Part shown: positions 32,331 through 44,240 of the stretch, one piece after another | Layout of the letters: the number at the start of each line of letters is the position of its first letter | Position numbering within the stretch: position 1 is the first letter of the stretch | Source: Gnetum montanum | Taxonomy: Eukaryota; Streptophyta; Gnetopsida; Gnetales; Gnetaceae | Reading direction: 5' to 3' | NCBI GenBank assembly: GCA_015680685.1 | Contig: MNCI01002736.1 | Location: 37,750 to 86,597 of the forward strand | DNA length: 48,848 nt | Program-made: the position numbers and the translations under genes | The notes under the pieces: generated by a model | Told to the model about the DNA's origin: nothing | What the model saw: the letters and a program-made list of their open reading frames with translations, nothing else | The model's database searches: none

Positions 32331-34857
32331 AACATAACAGCATGGATTCTAGGTGGCATTTGGTTTGAAGAGGACTTGAAGGAATTAGATGTAAAGAGAG
32401 GTGGAGGAGCAAGATTGCCAACTGGATGTGCATGTGAGGGCTTAGATGGATTGTGGGGTTTGAAAAAAGGTCTTTTCCATAATCTAGTATCTAAACCACT
32501 CTGTTGAAGAACCAGTTGTAAATTAACGGCCTTGGTAGCATTGCATTGCTATGAATGGGCTAGAAGTTCACCCTGCATAGATGGAGTAGGCAATAGCTGT
32601 GTTGAGGGTGGAGGAACAAGTGTAGGAATAGGAGAAGGATAAGGATAAAAGGTGGTATCCCTCCTTGCATGTGGAGAATGAGTTCAATAATAGTTGGGAG
32701 GGTAGTAGTAAGGTTGGAAAGTAGAAACATGACTAGAAGATTTATGTGAAGATAGGGGTTGTTGAACATAATACTCATATGGATTAGGTTGTTTGTAATT
32801 GCTACCTTGGTAGTTCCAACGCCCATGACTATGGTTACTACCACTGCTGGTACTACTCATATGGTTGCAATGGAGTTCCACTTGGATAATACTATTATTG
32901 CTGGTGGAACTACCTAGGATTGCCTTGAGGATAAGACAATCTTCTTAGTGTTTTCCTTTGTGCTAGTTATTGATTCAAGGCATACACCTTAGACTCTTGT
33001 AAGTATGACACAATAGGGTAACATCTCTTATGATTTTCATAATGGTAGATGTCACACCCACCATCATCATTTGATTCAGTTCCTAAAACTTCCTCTACTG
33101 CAGCAATCTTGCCCTTACCTCTTTGATTGACATGTTTAGCTTCCTTGCACCTCCTATGATCATGATCACTACCTTGTTCTTTGGACTTTTTAGCAATTTT
33201 TAGGATAGCTTGAAATTAGCTATCCACAGAGTCCCATAATGGATCAACCTTGGCCAAAATTTTAGATGTAAATTTTTGAAGAAACAAGGTTTTTCAATTC
33301 ACCATCTCATCAAGTGATGATTTCTTCTCACTATCACAAAATTGAACCTCCCTCTTGTAAATGGAAGGATCATGGTTGTACTCTTCTACACTTTCACATT
33401 TCCTCAACTCTCCTTCTTATTTTGCCACCTGCTCAATCATCATTGGATCTAATGGGCTCTTAATTTTGGCAATCACCCTTGGGCATAAACGCCAAGAGTT
33501 CTCCTTTTTTCTAATCGAAGCCCATCTATAATATGGTGAAGTTACTCCTGCTAAGAATAACCATGGCCAGAACATCTATGCAATAGAGAATAGTATCGAT
33601 CCATGATAGCATCCAAGGGTTCATGTGTCCCTTGTTTCCATCTTTGGATCTACCTCCTTAAGTTGGACACTTAGGAGTACATTTGATATTGTCATTGAAT
33701 AGTTTGAGCATTGTACTCCACCATCTAATAGATTCTAATTCTAAGGACTAGTACCAACTTTCTACTTCTTTAATGAGTGTCCTAGGGAACAACTTCAGCT
33801 TTTATAGATCATTTTCTATATTTTGCAAGGCACATGCATCATGAAAAGCTTGGAGATGATTTTTTAGATCTAAGTTGTATCACCCTTTAAATCTAGGGAT
33901 ATTGTTCATGTCTAGCCTCTTAATCCAGCTATCCTTTACATGCCTTGTGGGAATCCTCATGGCCTCTACAATGTTGAGCATGCCTTGAGTAGCAAGCAAA
34001 GGCTCATCAAGGCCATGGTTTTGGTGCTTATGATGCCCTCTACTACCTCTTCATTCATAGTAGTGGATCTCTCTTGAATGTCTGCACCCCTAGTCTTAAC
34101 TTGCCTAATGGTCCTTGCGATCATCTCAGTCCTGTCGATCACCTCCATCATAATCACACCCCCAACAATTACATTTAGAGTTAGGAGAGGAAGATGGCGA
34201 TGAAGGTGAAGAGGAAGGAGGACTAACACCATCACAGTGCATACTACTTCCTCTTCAGTGATCACAACCATGATCACTATCATGCTTCTTATCTACATCC
34301 TGGCCCTAACTCACCTCCTTGGATCCCCCTTTGTCGTTGAATCCATTCTTGCCAAAAACTAGATTATGGATCATGAACTGCATGTTCTAGTTTTGATCTC
34401 CTTTACTGAAGTCAAAGAGAAGTGTTTCACCAAATGGAAAATTCATAGAGAAGGATTTTCCATCATCTTTGTGGTATGGCGGGTACAAGGAATCATTGAA
34501 CCATTTTCCCTTCATAGATTCATAGCATTATTCTATCTGTCGATTCCTTAGACATTATGCATCAGTGGGATGATAATCCCTGGTGTTAGTATGTTGCACA
34601 ATGTACTTAGCATGAAGTTCTTGGAGGCCCAAATGCATAAGAGTTTGGTGGAGCATCACAACAACGAATCCATCTAGTGGCAACATAATGTTGCACTCCA
34701 TGTCTTGCCACTGTAGTAGTTCATCCTAGTGCAGGATCAAGGTGAAATTGGGTATGTACTCATCAGTATGAGCATATACCACTCTATATTGTTGGGGCAC
34801 CTACTAATTCACTATGTCAAACTTGGATGGAGAATTTCTCCTGTGAGAAGAAGACAT
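32331..34857 (-). pseudogene. gag: gag of element 4
   Basis: A start codon at 34857 opens MSSSHRRNSPSKFDIVN, then a stop. The N-terminal third is badly decayed. The capsid core is recognisable from about 34000: RLDMNNIPRFKG, NHLQAFHDACALQNIEN, LKLFPRTLIKEVESWY. The stretch from about 33440 aligns closely with element 2: VEEYNHDPSIYKREVQF, KILAKVDPLWDSVDS. The knuckle is degraded (CDIYHYENHKRCYP). A Pro/Tyr-rich tail leads into protease. There are many stops and at least one frameshift. Confidence 0.8.
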
Positions 34858-34997
34858 ATTGTGTTAGAAAATCAGAAATGTAGTGTGCTTCTTAAAATTG
34901 TTGTAGTTATTTTAATGGGTGATATGACATTAAGGTTCATTCCAACGATCTTGAATAATTTTTCAATAAGTCCTAGATAGTGCATGTAGCAACTAAA

Positions 34998-35017
34998 GAT
35001 CCCTAGCAATGATGCCA
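34998..35017 (-). other. Primer-binding site of element 4, mutated tRNA-Asp type
   Basis: The minus strand reads TGGCATCATTGCTAGGGATC. Against the tRNA-Asp-type site it has five changes, all C-to-T or G-to-A. One base separates it from the LTR. Confidence 0.83.
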
Positions 35018-35018
35018 A

Positions 35019-35870
35019 TGATGAGCGGCAAGGTACCCCTACACCCAACCATACAAATCACAAGCATTCACATGCCATCTAATCAAATTCCACAGACCTT
35101 AAGTTCCTAAGTACACTAGTTCCAAAATGTGAAATCTAATTGTGACAATCATTGTCCTCCAAACTATACTTGTGGAGCTTAATTGTATGGTTAAGTATAA
35201 TTAAGGCACATGATTTTTATTACTTTATATTTTATTTATCTATAATTAATAATGAGTTTAAACTTAATTTATGAACTACTTTAATTAATCTAATTGTTGA
35301 TGAATAACTAACTATCCTAACATAAGTATCCAATCCCACTTTCCATGCACACTTGAACACGTATAATGCTACTAGCTTACCAAACATTAAGTGTTGCTTA
35401 CCAAGTGTCATGCGCATGCTCGAAGCAGTTGTATTTATGTACTTAATTAATTAATTTCTATTTAATTGAACTAGCTTAATTTAGCTTAATTACTTGGAAG
35501 CATTAAAGGAAATTGAATAAAACATTAAATGCATGAATAAAATATTTAACCTAGCTAAGGTGCTAGAAGGTTTGATTAGAAAGCTTGTCTTTATTGCCAC
35601 ACACACTACCATGCTTAGGTACCATAGTGCTCGAATAAAGATCCATAAACTCAATGACTACTACTATGGGCACTTTGAAAAATATTCTAACTCTAGAGAA
35701 AAGAAACTACAAGAGCTTTGCTATGCTATGACCAAAAACTATATGGAAATCATGTGCCCAAGTGCTATATTTATAGGTCAACATATACCCTACGATATTT
35801 AAGCTAGCCTGATATTGCAACTTTGATATTAGATATCTAGTTTTTAAGCCTTACAAAACATGATTCATCA
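35019..35870 (-). repeat. 5' LTR of element 4 (852 bp)
   Basis: The minus strand begins TGATGAATCATGTTTTGTAA and ends TGCCGCTCATCA. U3 has degenerate GATATT/GATATC motifs (35795-35850), then a TATA box (minus CCTATAAATATAGC, about 35777-35764). The outer 557 bp match the 3' copy at 19717-20293, with many transitions. The flank TTAAG (35871-35875) would be one target duplication copy; its partner is outside the window. Confidence 0.9.
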
Positions 35871-36354
35871 TTAAGTTTCCAAAAACTCCTTGGAATTCAT
35901 GAAATGGCTACTAAATAACTAGTTTAGATGTCTACTTCGAGGATGAAACATCTAATTGTAAACAACCTCAATGCAAGAGAGATGTCTACCTAGAAATGTA
36001 AATGTCTATAGTAAGATGTCAACCTATAGATGTCTATTCTCAAAATTATATGTCTATTTTTTTTCTTAGATGTCTACTCTACTTTGAACATTTTGAGATC
36101 GAGTGCATTCCTTGGTCATTTTGACATCTCAATGATCATTGAAACATCTTCATTTTACTTGTAGACTCTATTTCCATCCATGTTCTCATCTTATTCTCTT
36201 TAGTCTTCATTTCATCATTGTAGCTCTCATTATTAAAGTATTGAATCTTTATTTGAAGTTCTTCGTTGATTAACTCTCTCATGGTCCTATAAGATCACAA
36301 TCACACACACATTCTACATTCTCCATTTTCTCTAAGGTTCTGACATACCAAAAG
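35871..36354. other. Flank of element 4 with GATGTCT motif cluster
   Basis: GATGTCT or a close variant occurs about eight times between 35929 and 36075, with a few inverted ACATCT copies to 36150. A similar but denser cluster is in the LTR-like region at 41470-41720. No gene is seen before the integrase fragment begins. Confidence 0.45.
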
Positions 36355-37362
36355 TCAACACTATCATATTCAAGAGGAATTATTATTTAAAAATGGAAAG
36401 GCATGTGTTTCTAATTATGATTTTAGGAAAAATATTTTGTTTTAAAAGCATTGTAATGGCATGGCAAGTCACATGGGCAAGGATAAAACATTGGAACTTG
36501 TGAGTAGGTACTATTTTTGACCTAATATTACAACTAAAGTTTTAAAATTTATGAAGGAGTGTTTGACTTGTCAAAAATTCATATGAAGTAAAGAAGCGGA
36601 TGGACATCATATGCCTTTGCTAATTCCCAACAATCCATGGGAAAGTATGTCTATAGATTATGTGAGTGGTATTCCACAAACTAAAAGTATGAAAACTACA
36701 ATTTTTATTGTTGTGGACAAGTTCTCTAAGATGGCATAGTTCATTCTATGTAAGAAGGTGAGTGATGCTTCTCATGTTGCAAATTTGTTTTTCCAGCATG
36801 TTGTGAAGTTGCATGGAATTCCTTTAAATATTATTAGTAACAAAAAATCCAAATTCACAAGTCACTTTTAAAGATCCCTTTGGAAAATTTTAGGGATAAA
36901 GTTAAATTTTTTTAGTGCATATAATCCATAATCTAATGGCCAAATGGAGGTGGTGAATAAATCCTTATTGAACTTATTAAGATATTTATGTCATGGACAT
37001 CCAAATAGATGGAAAAACTTGTTGTGTCATGCTAAGTTTTCCTACAATAATTCTTTTCATATTAATATTGGAAAAAGTCTGTTTGAGATGAACTATGGAT
37101 TTTGTCCAAAGATGTTGGATACCTTGAAGAGTTTTGATGGTGAAGCCTAACTTAGTACTAATTTTGTGCAAGAGATGGGGAATCTCCATGCATAAGTGAA
37201 ATCAATTATTGAGCAAAAGGCTAAAGAGATAATCCTCAAGAGGAATGAGGCTAAATGAAAGTCAAATTTTGCTATTGGTGACTTGGTTTGTGTGCACTTC
37301 AAGAAGAAATGATTGAGAGGTGTTAATTTCTTGAAGTTGAAACCTAAGAAGATGGGTCTTTC
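36355..37362 (+). pseudogene. Element 7: chromovirus integrase, N-terminal and core part
   Basis: The plus-strand reading begins EELLFKNGKACVSNYDF, then an H2C2-like zinc region ending CLTCQK. Core: MSIDYVSGIPQTKS with the first Asp, [19 protein letters not shown] with Asn in place of the second Asp, and NGQMEVVNKSLLNLLRYLCH with the Glu. HAKFSYNNSFHINIGKSLFE follows, then KLKPKKMG. The wording is that of chromovirus (Ty3/gypsy) integrases and differs clearly from elements 1 and 4. No RT lies upstream. It breaks off at 37362, and its C-terminus resumes at 41012 after an insertion. Confidence 0.88.
37358..37362. repeat. Left target-site duplication of element 6
   Basis: CTTTC here and at 41012-41016. 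Placing the two flanks together restores a continuous integrase alignment apart from a single-base slip. Confidence 0.85.
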
Positions 37363-37989
37363 TGTTGGCACATTTTGGCCATTTCATGGAACAGGTTGAC
37401 ATGGTTAAAATTGGTTAAGAGTTTTTTGGAGAAGTGGCAAAAAGTTCAGTACGAGAAGAAAAGGAATAAGTTAACAACAGCATTCTTTTAATTTAAGAAA
37501 AAGAATATAGGAGCACCATTCCTATAGTAAGCTTATATAAATATATTATGATACATTGGGCTTTACATATGAATATCCTGATAACCTCAATGCCTGCTTT
37601 CCATCTCTATCACAACTAACCAAAGTCTAGTTGGATTATGGAGGAAGTCCAATTTTTATATCATTTATATGATATGAATATGTAGCAAATCAAAGAGCTT
37701 CTCAAGTAAAATTGGTTTTGTATCCATTTCATTTCGGAAAAGCATATCTCTGCAGCAATGCAAATTCAGTAGTCCAGTGCAGGGTAAAGTTATTTCTCCC
37801 GTGAATCATCTAAAATTTCGTGACTGTAGTAGACTTCCATGCTCAAAAGATTTCCACACAACCATCAAGTTTATATCTGCACTGATTAAATAGGAAATTA
37901 ATGTAAGAAATATAAGCATGCAAAGGTAAAAAAAAATTGAAACAGCGATATCTGTGAATCAATAGTCTTCCCATTCGGCTGTTGCGTAA

Positions 37990-38255
<266 letters not shown>

Positions 38256-38430
38256 TAAATCCACACATACCATACACGGAAAACAGAGTCACATTTCGCT
38301 GAAACCCTGGTCTCATTACCAGATTTTCTTACTCCCGTTGATGACACCAGGGCATCTTCATCAAATAAAACTACCCCCCTTCTTCAGCATATCACATGCC
38401 CAGTCCATTCGCTTATACTCACTACTCTGC

Positions 38431-38607
38431 TCATCCATTCAATCCTTTCTTTTCGACATCGCATACCCTTCTTTCCGTGAATGAACTATTCCGCTCCTTG
38501 CTTGGAAAGTTATGATCAGAGATGACCACCACTGTCGCTGCATCAGCGAGCTCTTGTTCTGTACAGCGGTCCACGACGTGCAACTGAGGCATGATTGCGT
38601 CATCATC
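38431..38607 (-). pseudogene. Protein-like minus-strand frame, not recognised
   Basis: A 58-codon open stretch includes DDDAIMPQLHVVDRCTEQEL, then ADAATVVVISDHNFPSKE, ending at a TGA (38433-38431). Composition looks protein-like, with alternating hydrophobic beta-like runs. It lies between the RuvB-like and PPR fragments and could be a third captured piece. I do not know its family, and chance is possible at this length. Confidence 0.25.
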
Positions 38608-38780
38608 GCGCCATCAAACCCTACTGGCCTCTGCATTGTTTCATGAATTTTGTTAGCAATGTGTGGGAATACATTTTGGTTGCTGCATTTTGGTTTTGTC
38701 TCATTGCTTGAACAGCTTCCCAACGTGCACATTCGAAGGGACGTAACAACTTCCAGTTATCATCGGATGATTTTCCAAAG

Positions 38781-38885
38781 GGTTTTGATGCAGATACCGT
38801 TATTAGAACCACTTTGATTAATATGCATTCCAAATGCAGGGATATGTACGAAGTTAGGAAACTGCTTCCAGAGAAGACTTCGCAA
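38781..38885 (+). pseudogene. Pentatricopeptide-repeat (PPR) fragment
   Basis: GFDADTVIRTTLINMHSKCR, then DMYEVRKLLPEKT, matches the PPR pattern of plant organelle RNA-binding proteins (DxxVxTxLINMYSKCGxMxEARKLFxEM). It ends at tandem TGA codons. Just upstream, in another frame, SLLEQLPNVHIRRD resembles the end of the preceding motif. One repeat is certain and a second is likely. It lies 0.5 kb from the RuvB-like fragment within the same insertion, on the same strand. Confidence 0.65.
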
Positions 38886-39234
38886 TGATGAACCTGCAAA
38901 TAACCTTATCAAAAATAGCAGCAATGCCCGATGCCGATTCATTCGTCATCGCCATACCAATCCACTAAACGCAACAACAGAGACACGAAGACACAATAAG
39001 ACAGGTGTACAACTGAATCAACAGAACTAGGAGATGTTTTAGCTGATGCCGATAAATCAGAGTTGCAGTTTATTCATCGCTAAAGACAAATACAAAACCT
39101 GAATGCATGGAATTGGAGTCACAGAAATAAAATTTCAACTTCACATGGTTTGGTGGTAAAAAGATAATTTTAGCAATTTCTCACATACGATAATGGTATA
39201 GAGCCCTTGTTAAAGACCTATCATTAATTTAATT

Positions 39235-39582
39235 ATCCCAAGTGAATTACTAAGGCTTTATACACAATTGGTAATTAAAAATCCTAAAATAAAAATAAAA
39301 TAACAATTGTATCAAGCTCTCATAATATTGAGATCTTGGATTTATTTTTCAAAAATTATTGTATAGGTTGTTGCCTATAAAATATTTGTAATATTTACAA
39401 ATGTCAATGTCAGCATAATTTCCTCCTAACTTTATGTATAACTTCCTAACTAGATTGGCAAGTAATATCTCCTAACTTGTTGGGCAAGTTATAACTTCCT
39501 TACTTGGGAGAGAAGTTAGCTAAGATATTTTGAAATATGTAACTACCTTTTGAACCCTATAAAAAGGCTTCAAGGGTAAGAA
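39235..39582 (+). promoter_or_regulatory. LTR-promoter-like segment with TATA box
   Basis: AT-rich sequence has repeated TAACTTCCT(A/T)ACT phrases, then AACCCTATAAAAAGGCTTC, a strong TATA box at 39558-39566. The arrangement is that of a U3/R boundary of a plant LTR. The expected downstream part is lost in the N gap. Confidence 0.45.
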
Positions 39583-39711
39583 NNNNNNNNNNNNNNNNNN
39601 NNNNNNNNNNNNNNNNNNNNNNNNNNNNNNNNNNNNNNNNNNNNNNNNNNNNNNNNNNNNNNNNNNNNNNNNNNNNNNNNNNNNNNNNNNNNNNNNNNNN
39701 NNNNNNNNNNN
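39583..39711. other. Assembly gap (129 N)
   Basis: Run of N. Its true length may differ. Any reading frame crossing it is an artefact. Confidence 0.98.
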
Positions 39712-41011
39712 AATGTCTCTAATTGAACATGAATTTTTCAATTCATTCGACTCCTTTATGGAAGATTTAGGCTTGGAGTACCCATACCAAATCTATTTAA
39801 CTTTTTGTTATCCATAACATCTATGTTAGTCTTTTTAAGCTATTTTATTTGGGGGGGGGGGGGGGGGTGTGGTTCACACTTGGGGTCTCACTTTGGGTCT
39901 TGGAGGAAGATTGAAAAGAAGACATTGTGAAAGATTGCTTGTAAGATGACTTGCTAAAGACAACATTTCAGCCTCTTTGTCATGGTCCTGTGAGTTATGC
40001 TTATTATTTTTTATTTTGTTTAAATTTTTTATCTAGTGGTTTAGATAGTATCATGCTTGGCAAGTAATTTTGGGATTTTTAGATTGCTCTTATTGTTCTT
40101 ATTGCATGATAGAAAATTTCTCTTAAAATTTTTTCATAGAAGAGCTTGTGTTTGAAAGACTTAAGAGCATTTTAGTAGTGAATTTTATTATTGTGCAATG
40201 TGTAAGAACTGCTATTGAAATTGTTGTAAGAGAGCCTCTACATGTAGTCAAGCCGTTGAACGATTCAATAGTCAAGAGGGTTCATAAAATCTTTGGTATT
40301 TTGATAGAACCAAAATAGCTTCTTTTATCTTTAAAGTGAATCTCCGTGGTGTTTCAATCAAAAATTGTCAAGTCTTTTGAAGGTTCTGTTGAATGCAATT
40401 GTTGACATCCATTATCTAGCCAAAATAGATTCTCGTACGTGATAGTTTACGCAGCAATTTTTTGGGTAGCATAGTAGGATTGTCTTGAAGAAATTTCTTA
40501 TTTGAGCCTTGGAAGTTTGAACAATTCGTAGTTATTGAATTTGGAATAGCTTTATTGCAAAGTGTTTACCTTATTTAAAAATTTGAGATCTTTACACAAA
40601 TCTGCTTTCTTTTTCTCCTCTTTCTATTTCCATTGAATCTCGCTCTATTTCTAGTTTTCTTGTGCAACTATCTCTTTCTCTAGGGAAAATTAGAAGTAGA
40701 TTCACAGAGTTGTGCTCAAATGTTTTTGCAAAACTTTATTTGTTACAAGTAGGTATTATAAGGACCGCATAGATTAGGCAATTGAACAAAATAGGAACTC
40801 TCAACAACTCACAGTACTTTGCAAAGTTGGCTGAATCTCTTTAAGATAAGTCATTTAGAGTTTTACACACAACCCAATCATTTCATTTTTTGCAACAGCA
40901 CACACACATACTCACATTAACTATGGGCCTTAGTGTTGCCAGAGACCAGCAAGCACCTAAATCATGTTCGAGGACACTCGTTGGTGGTCGTGTCCCAAAC
41001 AGTCGCTAACA
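39712..41011. other. Right part of element 6, no gene seen
   Basis: A 17-base G run lies at 39851-39867. The rest is AT-rich with no coding similarity on either strand. The final 80 bp end GTCGCTAACA at the target duplication. A TGTTGCCAG near 40934 resembles the element start only loosely. Confidence 0.4.
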
Positions 41012-41016
41012 CTTTC
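41012..41016. repeat. Right target-site duplication of element 6
   Basis: CTTTC, identical to 37358-37362. Confidence 0.85.
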
Positions 41017-41375
41017 AAATTTAAGATTAAGATTAATGATAATGCTTTTGAGATAAGTTTACCAAATGATGTTGGTATGACTTTTGTGTTTAACGTTTCA
41101 AATTTTGTGCACTATCATGGATCAATTGATGAGGAGACCATATAACGTAACATCGATAATTTAATGGGGGTTATTAATCAATCCAAGCCTTCAATGGAGA
41201 AGAAGGAAATCATACTTAAGTGAAGGGAAACTTCTAGCACCTGATGAGTTAAAAAGCATGAATATTTGATCCATTGGAAGGATCAATCTATGGATGATGT
41301 TATATGAGTCCATGAGACCAAACTTCGTAAGTATGGGATCACTTCAAACCCTACTTCCTTGTTCAAATGAGTTCA
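41012..41375 (+). pseudogene. Element 7: integrase C-terminus and chromodomain
   Basis: It resumes the reading lost at 37362: KFKIKINDNAFEISLPNDVG, then FNVSNFVHYHG. A chromodomain follows: KKEIILK, VKKHEYLIHWKDQSMDD, VHETKLRKYGI. Chromovirus integrases carry this C-terminal chromodomain, thought to guide insertion to chromatin marks. An expected Trp after MDDVI is a TGA, and three more TGA codons lie inside. The first five bases (CTTTC) are the right target duplication of element 6. Confidence 0.82.
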
Positions 41376-42300
41376 CTTTTTGAAGGGTGGGAGAGGTAGT
41401 ATAGGGACACCTCTTTCGATTCCCTTATTCTTCTCTAAAAATTATTTTTATAGGTTTTCAACTCTATAAAGATGTCTTGAAAGTTCACAAGATGTCTTAG
41501 CTAAGAGTTGAGCCTAATAGGAGACATCTTAGATGTAGAAGATGTCTTGTTTGAAGAGCAGTCTTCTCTAGGATGACATCTTGTTGAGGAAGATAAGTAT
41601 TTGAGGAAAGTTCTCCAAAATAGAGGAGACATCTTAGAAAAGCTAGCTTCTACCATGAGGGGATGTCTTTTCTAGGAAGGAGACATCTTCCACTCTCTAA
41701 GAGATGTCTCTCCTACATGATGGTTTTTCTCAAAGACAACCTAAGAAGGCCTGAGATGACTTGTACAACCAGGGAAGGTTCTAGAATTGATTATTCTAAG
41801 TTGGGAAATAGCCAAGAGAATTTTCAAGAAGATAAAAACAATGTGGAAACTCTAAGATGAGTTTGTGGAAGGTTTCCTTAGGTTTTTATCTTTTGTTTTC
41901 TAATAAATATGGATTGTTCATGCTTGTAACCATAGACAGTTGAAAGAGGAGATGTCATGAAGTTCATGTGTGAACTTAAGCAAGAAGGGATAGCACATTG
42001 AATAAGTACATAGAGATTGCAACTCCAAGGTTTATTATATAGGCGTGTGTGTTCTAGTCTTGCTTGTGAGTTAAGATCTTAGTTTTAAGTTATGGAAGAG
42101 ATTCTATATTGGTTGTGTCTTGCATTTAGAATAGTCATTGCGTGGTAGTAGAGCCTCCTACTCTGTTCCATTGCTTAAGTGATTAGAGAAGTTTGGATGT
42201 TTTGTGGGTTATGGAACCTTGTTGTAATCTTCTCTTTTCAATAATTGAAGATATCTAGTTTTCTTGTTTTCTAGCAAATAAATCATCTTTTCATAATAGT
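41376..42300 (+). repeat. Probable polypurine tract and 3' LTR of element 7
   Basis: GAAGGGTGGGAGAGGTAG (about 41381-41398) is a purine tract just after the chromodomain, followed by TATAGGGACACC, which may be a mutated TG-type LTR start. From 41470 to 41720 GATGTCT and AGACATC motifs alternate about a dozen times. A polyadenylation-like CAATAATTGAAG lies near 42240. The right end is not defined. Confidence 0.5.
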
Positions 42301-42448
42301 TGGATTTAGTGTTGGAAGATTATTTTTATATTGAAGTGAACCTACTCTAGAAAAAGAAAGAAAGATCTTTAAAGAGAGAAAAAGTTAAAGAAGGAGAGGA
42401 AATATATGCATGCATGTGGGTAAGAGGAGTCAAAGCTATAGTGAGTTC

Positions 42449-42705
42449 AACTAAGAAGCACATGTTCTTGATAATGGCTTTAAGTAGGAAGCACATATTC
42501 TTGATAGTGACTTTAAGTAAGGATCAAATATTCTTGATTACAACTTTGAGCTAGAAACACACATTTTCTATCATAACTCCAAGTAGAAAGCATATATATT
42601 TTATATTATGACTTTGATTAGGAAGCATAAATTTCTATCGTGTCTTTGAGCATGGAGTTCAAAATTCTTTAGTATCTCTAAGAAGGAAACACAAATATTT
42701 TTAGG
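42449..42705. repeat. 33-bp degenerate tandem repeat, about eight copies
   Basis: Units begin AAGTAGGAAGCACATATTCT and finish TTGATAGTGACTTT or variants, the best at 42449, 42482, 42515 and 42548. Later copies vary between 32 and 35 bp and are more diverged. No reading frame is maintained. Confidence 0.75.
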
Positions 42706-44240
42706 GAAGAAAATTCCTTGAAATTTTTAAAATAAATTCATAGTATTTTAGAGTCATAATATTGCCTATATAAAAAATGGAGGATTTAAAATAGCCTAGA
42801 TAGCACCAGTGGATCCATAGATGGACCACTTTTAATAGGTGAAGGACCACATTAAAACTAAAGTTCTAAAGATTTCTATTGGTTCTAGTGCCAAGCTTCC
42901 AATATGCATTAAACATTAGTTTCCCCAAGGTACATGGTAGCCTTCCCTTGAACACAAAGGATCAACTCTATACTCTGACATCACTATCAAATGTAGAAAA
43001 TTAGCCAACATGTCAAGCAAGTAGATTTTACTCTAGATTAAGAGGTTGGTACCATTTGCATGAAAATGATAAGCCTTTTTTTTGTTAACCTTGGTTGCAT
43101 GAACATCTCTAAATCTCAATTAGATGTTAGATTAAGTTCAACATTTTTGCTTTATAGTTAATTATCCTAGCCATTGAACCTTCTTTTCTACAATTATCAT
43201 ATGGGCTTTGAGTTCTTTAATACCCTTGATATCCTTTGCTCTTCATGTTTGGAAAAGTACATGAATAAAAACTTAAGCTCCAAGGATATTACTTCTTTTA
43301 AGTAAAAGAGAGTGTGAAAAGTATGTCTTATTAATGATCCAACTATTGTTCTCTTCTTGAATGAGGACCTAAAGAACTATGGATATCCACTTGGATTCCA
43401 TTCTATCTTAGCCATTGTCCACATAAAACTACATTACCCTAAATCCTTGTAAATGGCATTACAAGAACATGTAGGCTTGATGAGAAAGCTTTAGCTTCCC
43501 TAGCTTTGGCACTACCCCTTCTTTATAGAGCAAGGTCTTAGGGCTAGAAGCATTAAAGTAAAAACATGTCTCAGCTCTCTTAAGGAACAATATCTCTCAT
43601 GTGTCACTAGTGCTCTCTATAAGTATTATGCATGTATGTGTTGCATTTATTTAGTTACTTATACAATTTTACTAGCATCCTTGTGATACTCCTACTCTTA
43701 GAATAACATATGGCATGTGAGTTATATACTTATTTTATTCTTACAAGTTTTAAGGATATCAAGGCATAGTTCACCTTGAGTTCACTTTGGAACACTTAGT
43801 AAATTTGGAACTTTGAGTCACACTTCTCAAAGTAGTGCTACTATAAAGGAGAAGGGTTTTCAAGATTCATTACGAGGATAAAAACCTTAAAATGCATTCC
43901 CAAAACCATTAGGCTCTTTATTTAAAGTCTATCTTTAGTGATCTAATGTACTTTTAATTCTTTAAATATTATTATCCAATTTTTTTATATCCAACATTCC
44001 TCCACCATCAACCCGCACTCACCCTTCCTCTTGCATCACACCCTAGCCCCAGCATCCCCAACCACCCCCCACCACCCCCGCCCCCCNCTTAGGTGTATAG
44101 CCTTACAATAGATGCTTTGAAAAATCAAAAGAGAAGAAATAATTGTTGTTAGGGAGGATGGTCATAGTCCTAACATCACTTTCCATATCCATGCATAAGC
44201 TTAAAATAGTAAAAGGATTTGATGTAGCAATAGAAAGCTT
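42706..44240. other. Unassigned AT-rich region
   Basis: No protein, LTR or RNA gene is recognised on either strand. A C-rich run with CCACCCCC phrases and one N (44087) lies at about 44046-44088 and looks like low-complexity DNA at a contig join. The rest may be old, unrecognisable repeats. Confidence 0.35.

Larger units (their letters stand above)
19717..35870 (-). mobile_element. Element 4: Athila-like autonomous retrotransposon, host of elements 2 and 3
   Basis: Minus-strand order: 5' LTR (35870-35019), tRNA-Asp-type primer site, gag, protease, RT, RNase H, integrase, 3' UTR, polypurine tract, 3' LTR (from 20293). The 3' UTR is split by element 3 (21661-28358) and the 3' LTR is cut at 19717 by element 2. 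It is the only Athila-like copy here with pol, so it represents the autonomous type. Motif wording in protease, RT (IEVFMD-type) and integrase is Athila-like. It is the most decayed: many stops, catalytic residues changed in protease, RT and integrase. It is the oldest of the nest by position. Confidence 0.88.

Noticed and set aside
33966-34283. Minus-strand 105-codon hydrophobic frame in element 4
   Set aside because: It lies within decayed gag in another frame; the gag frame aligns with elements 2 and 5 while this one aligns with nothing.
39520-39741. Open frame across the N gap
   Set aside because: It exists only because N positions read as unknown residues.
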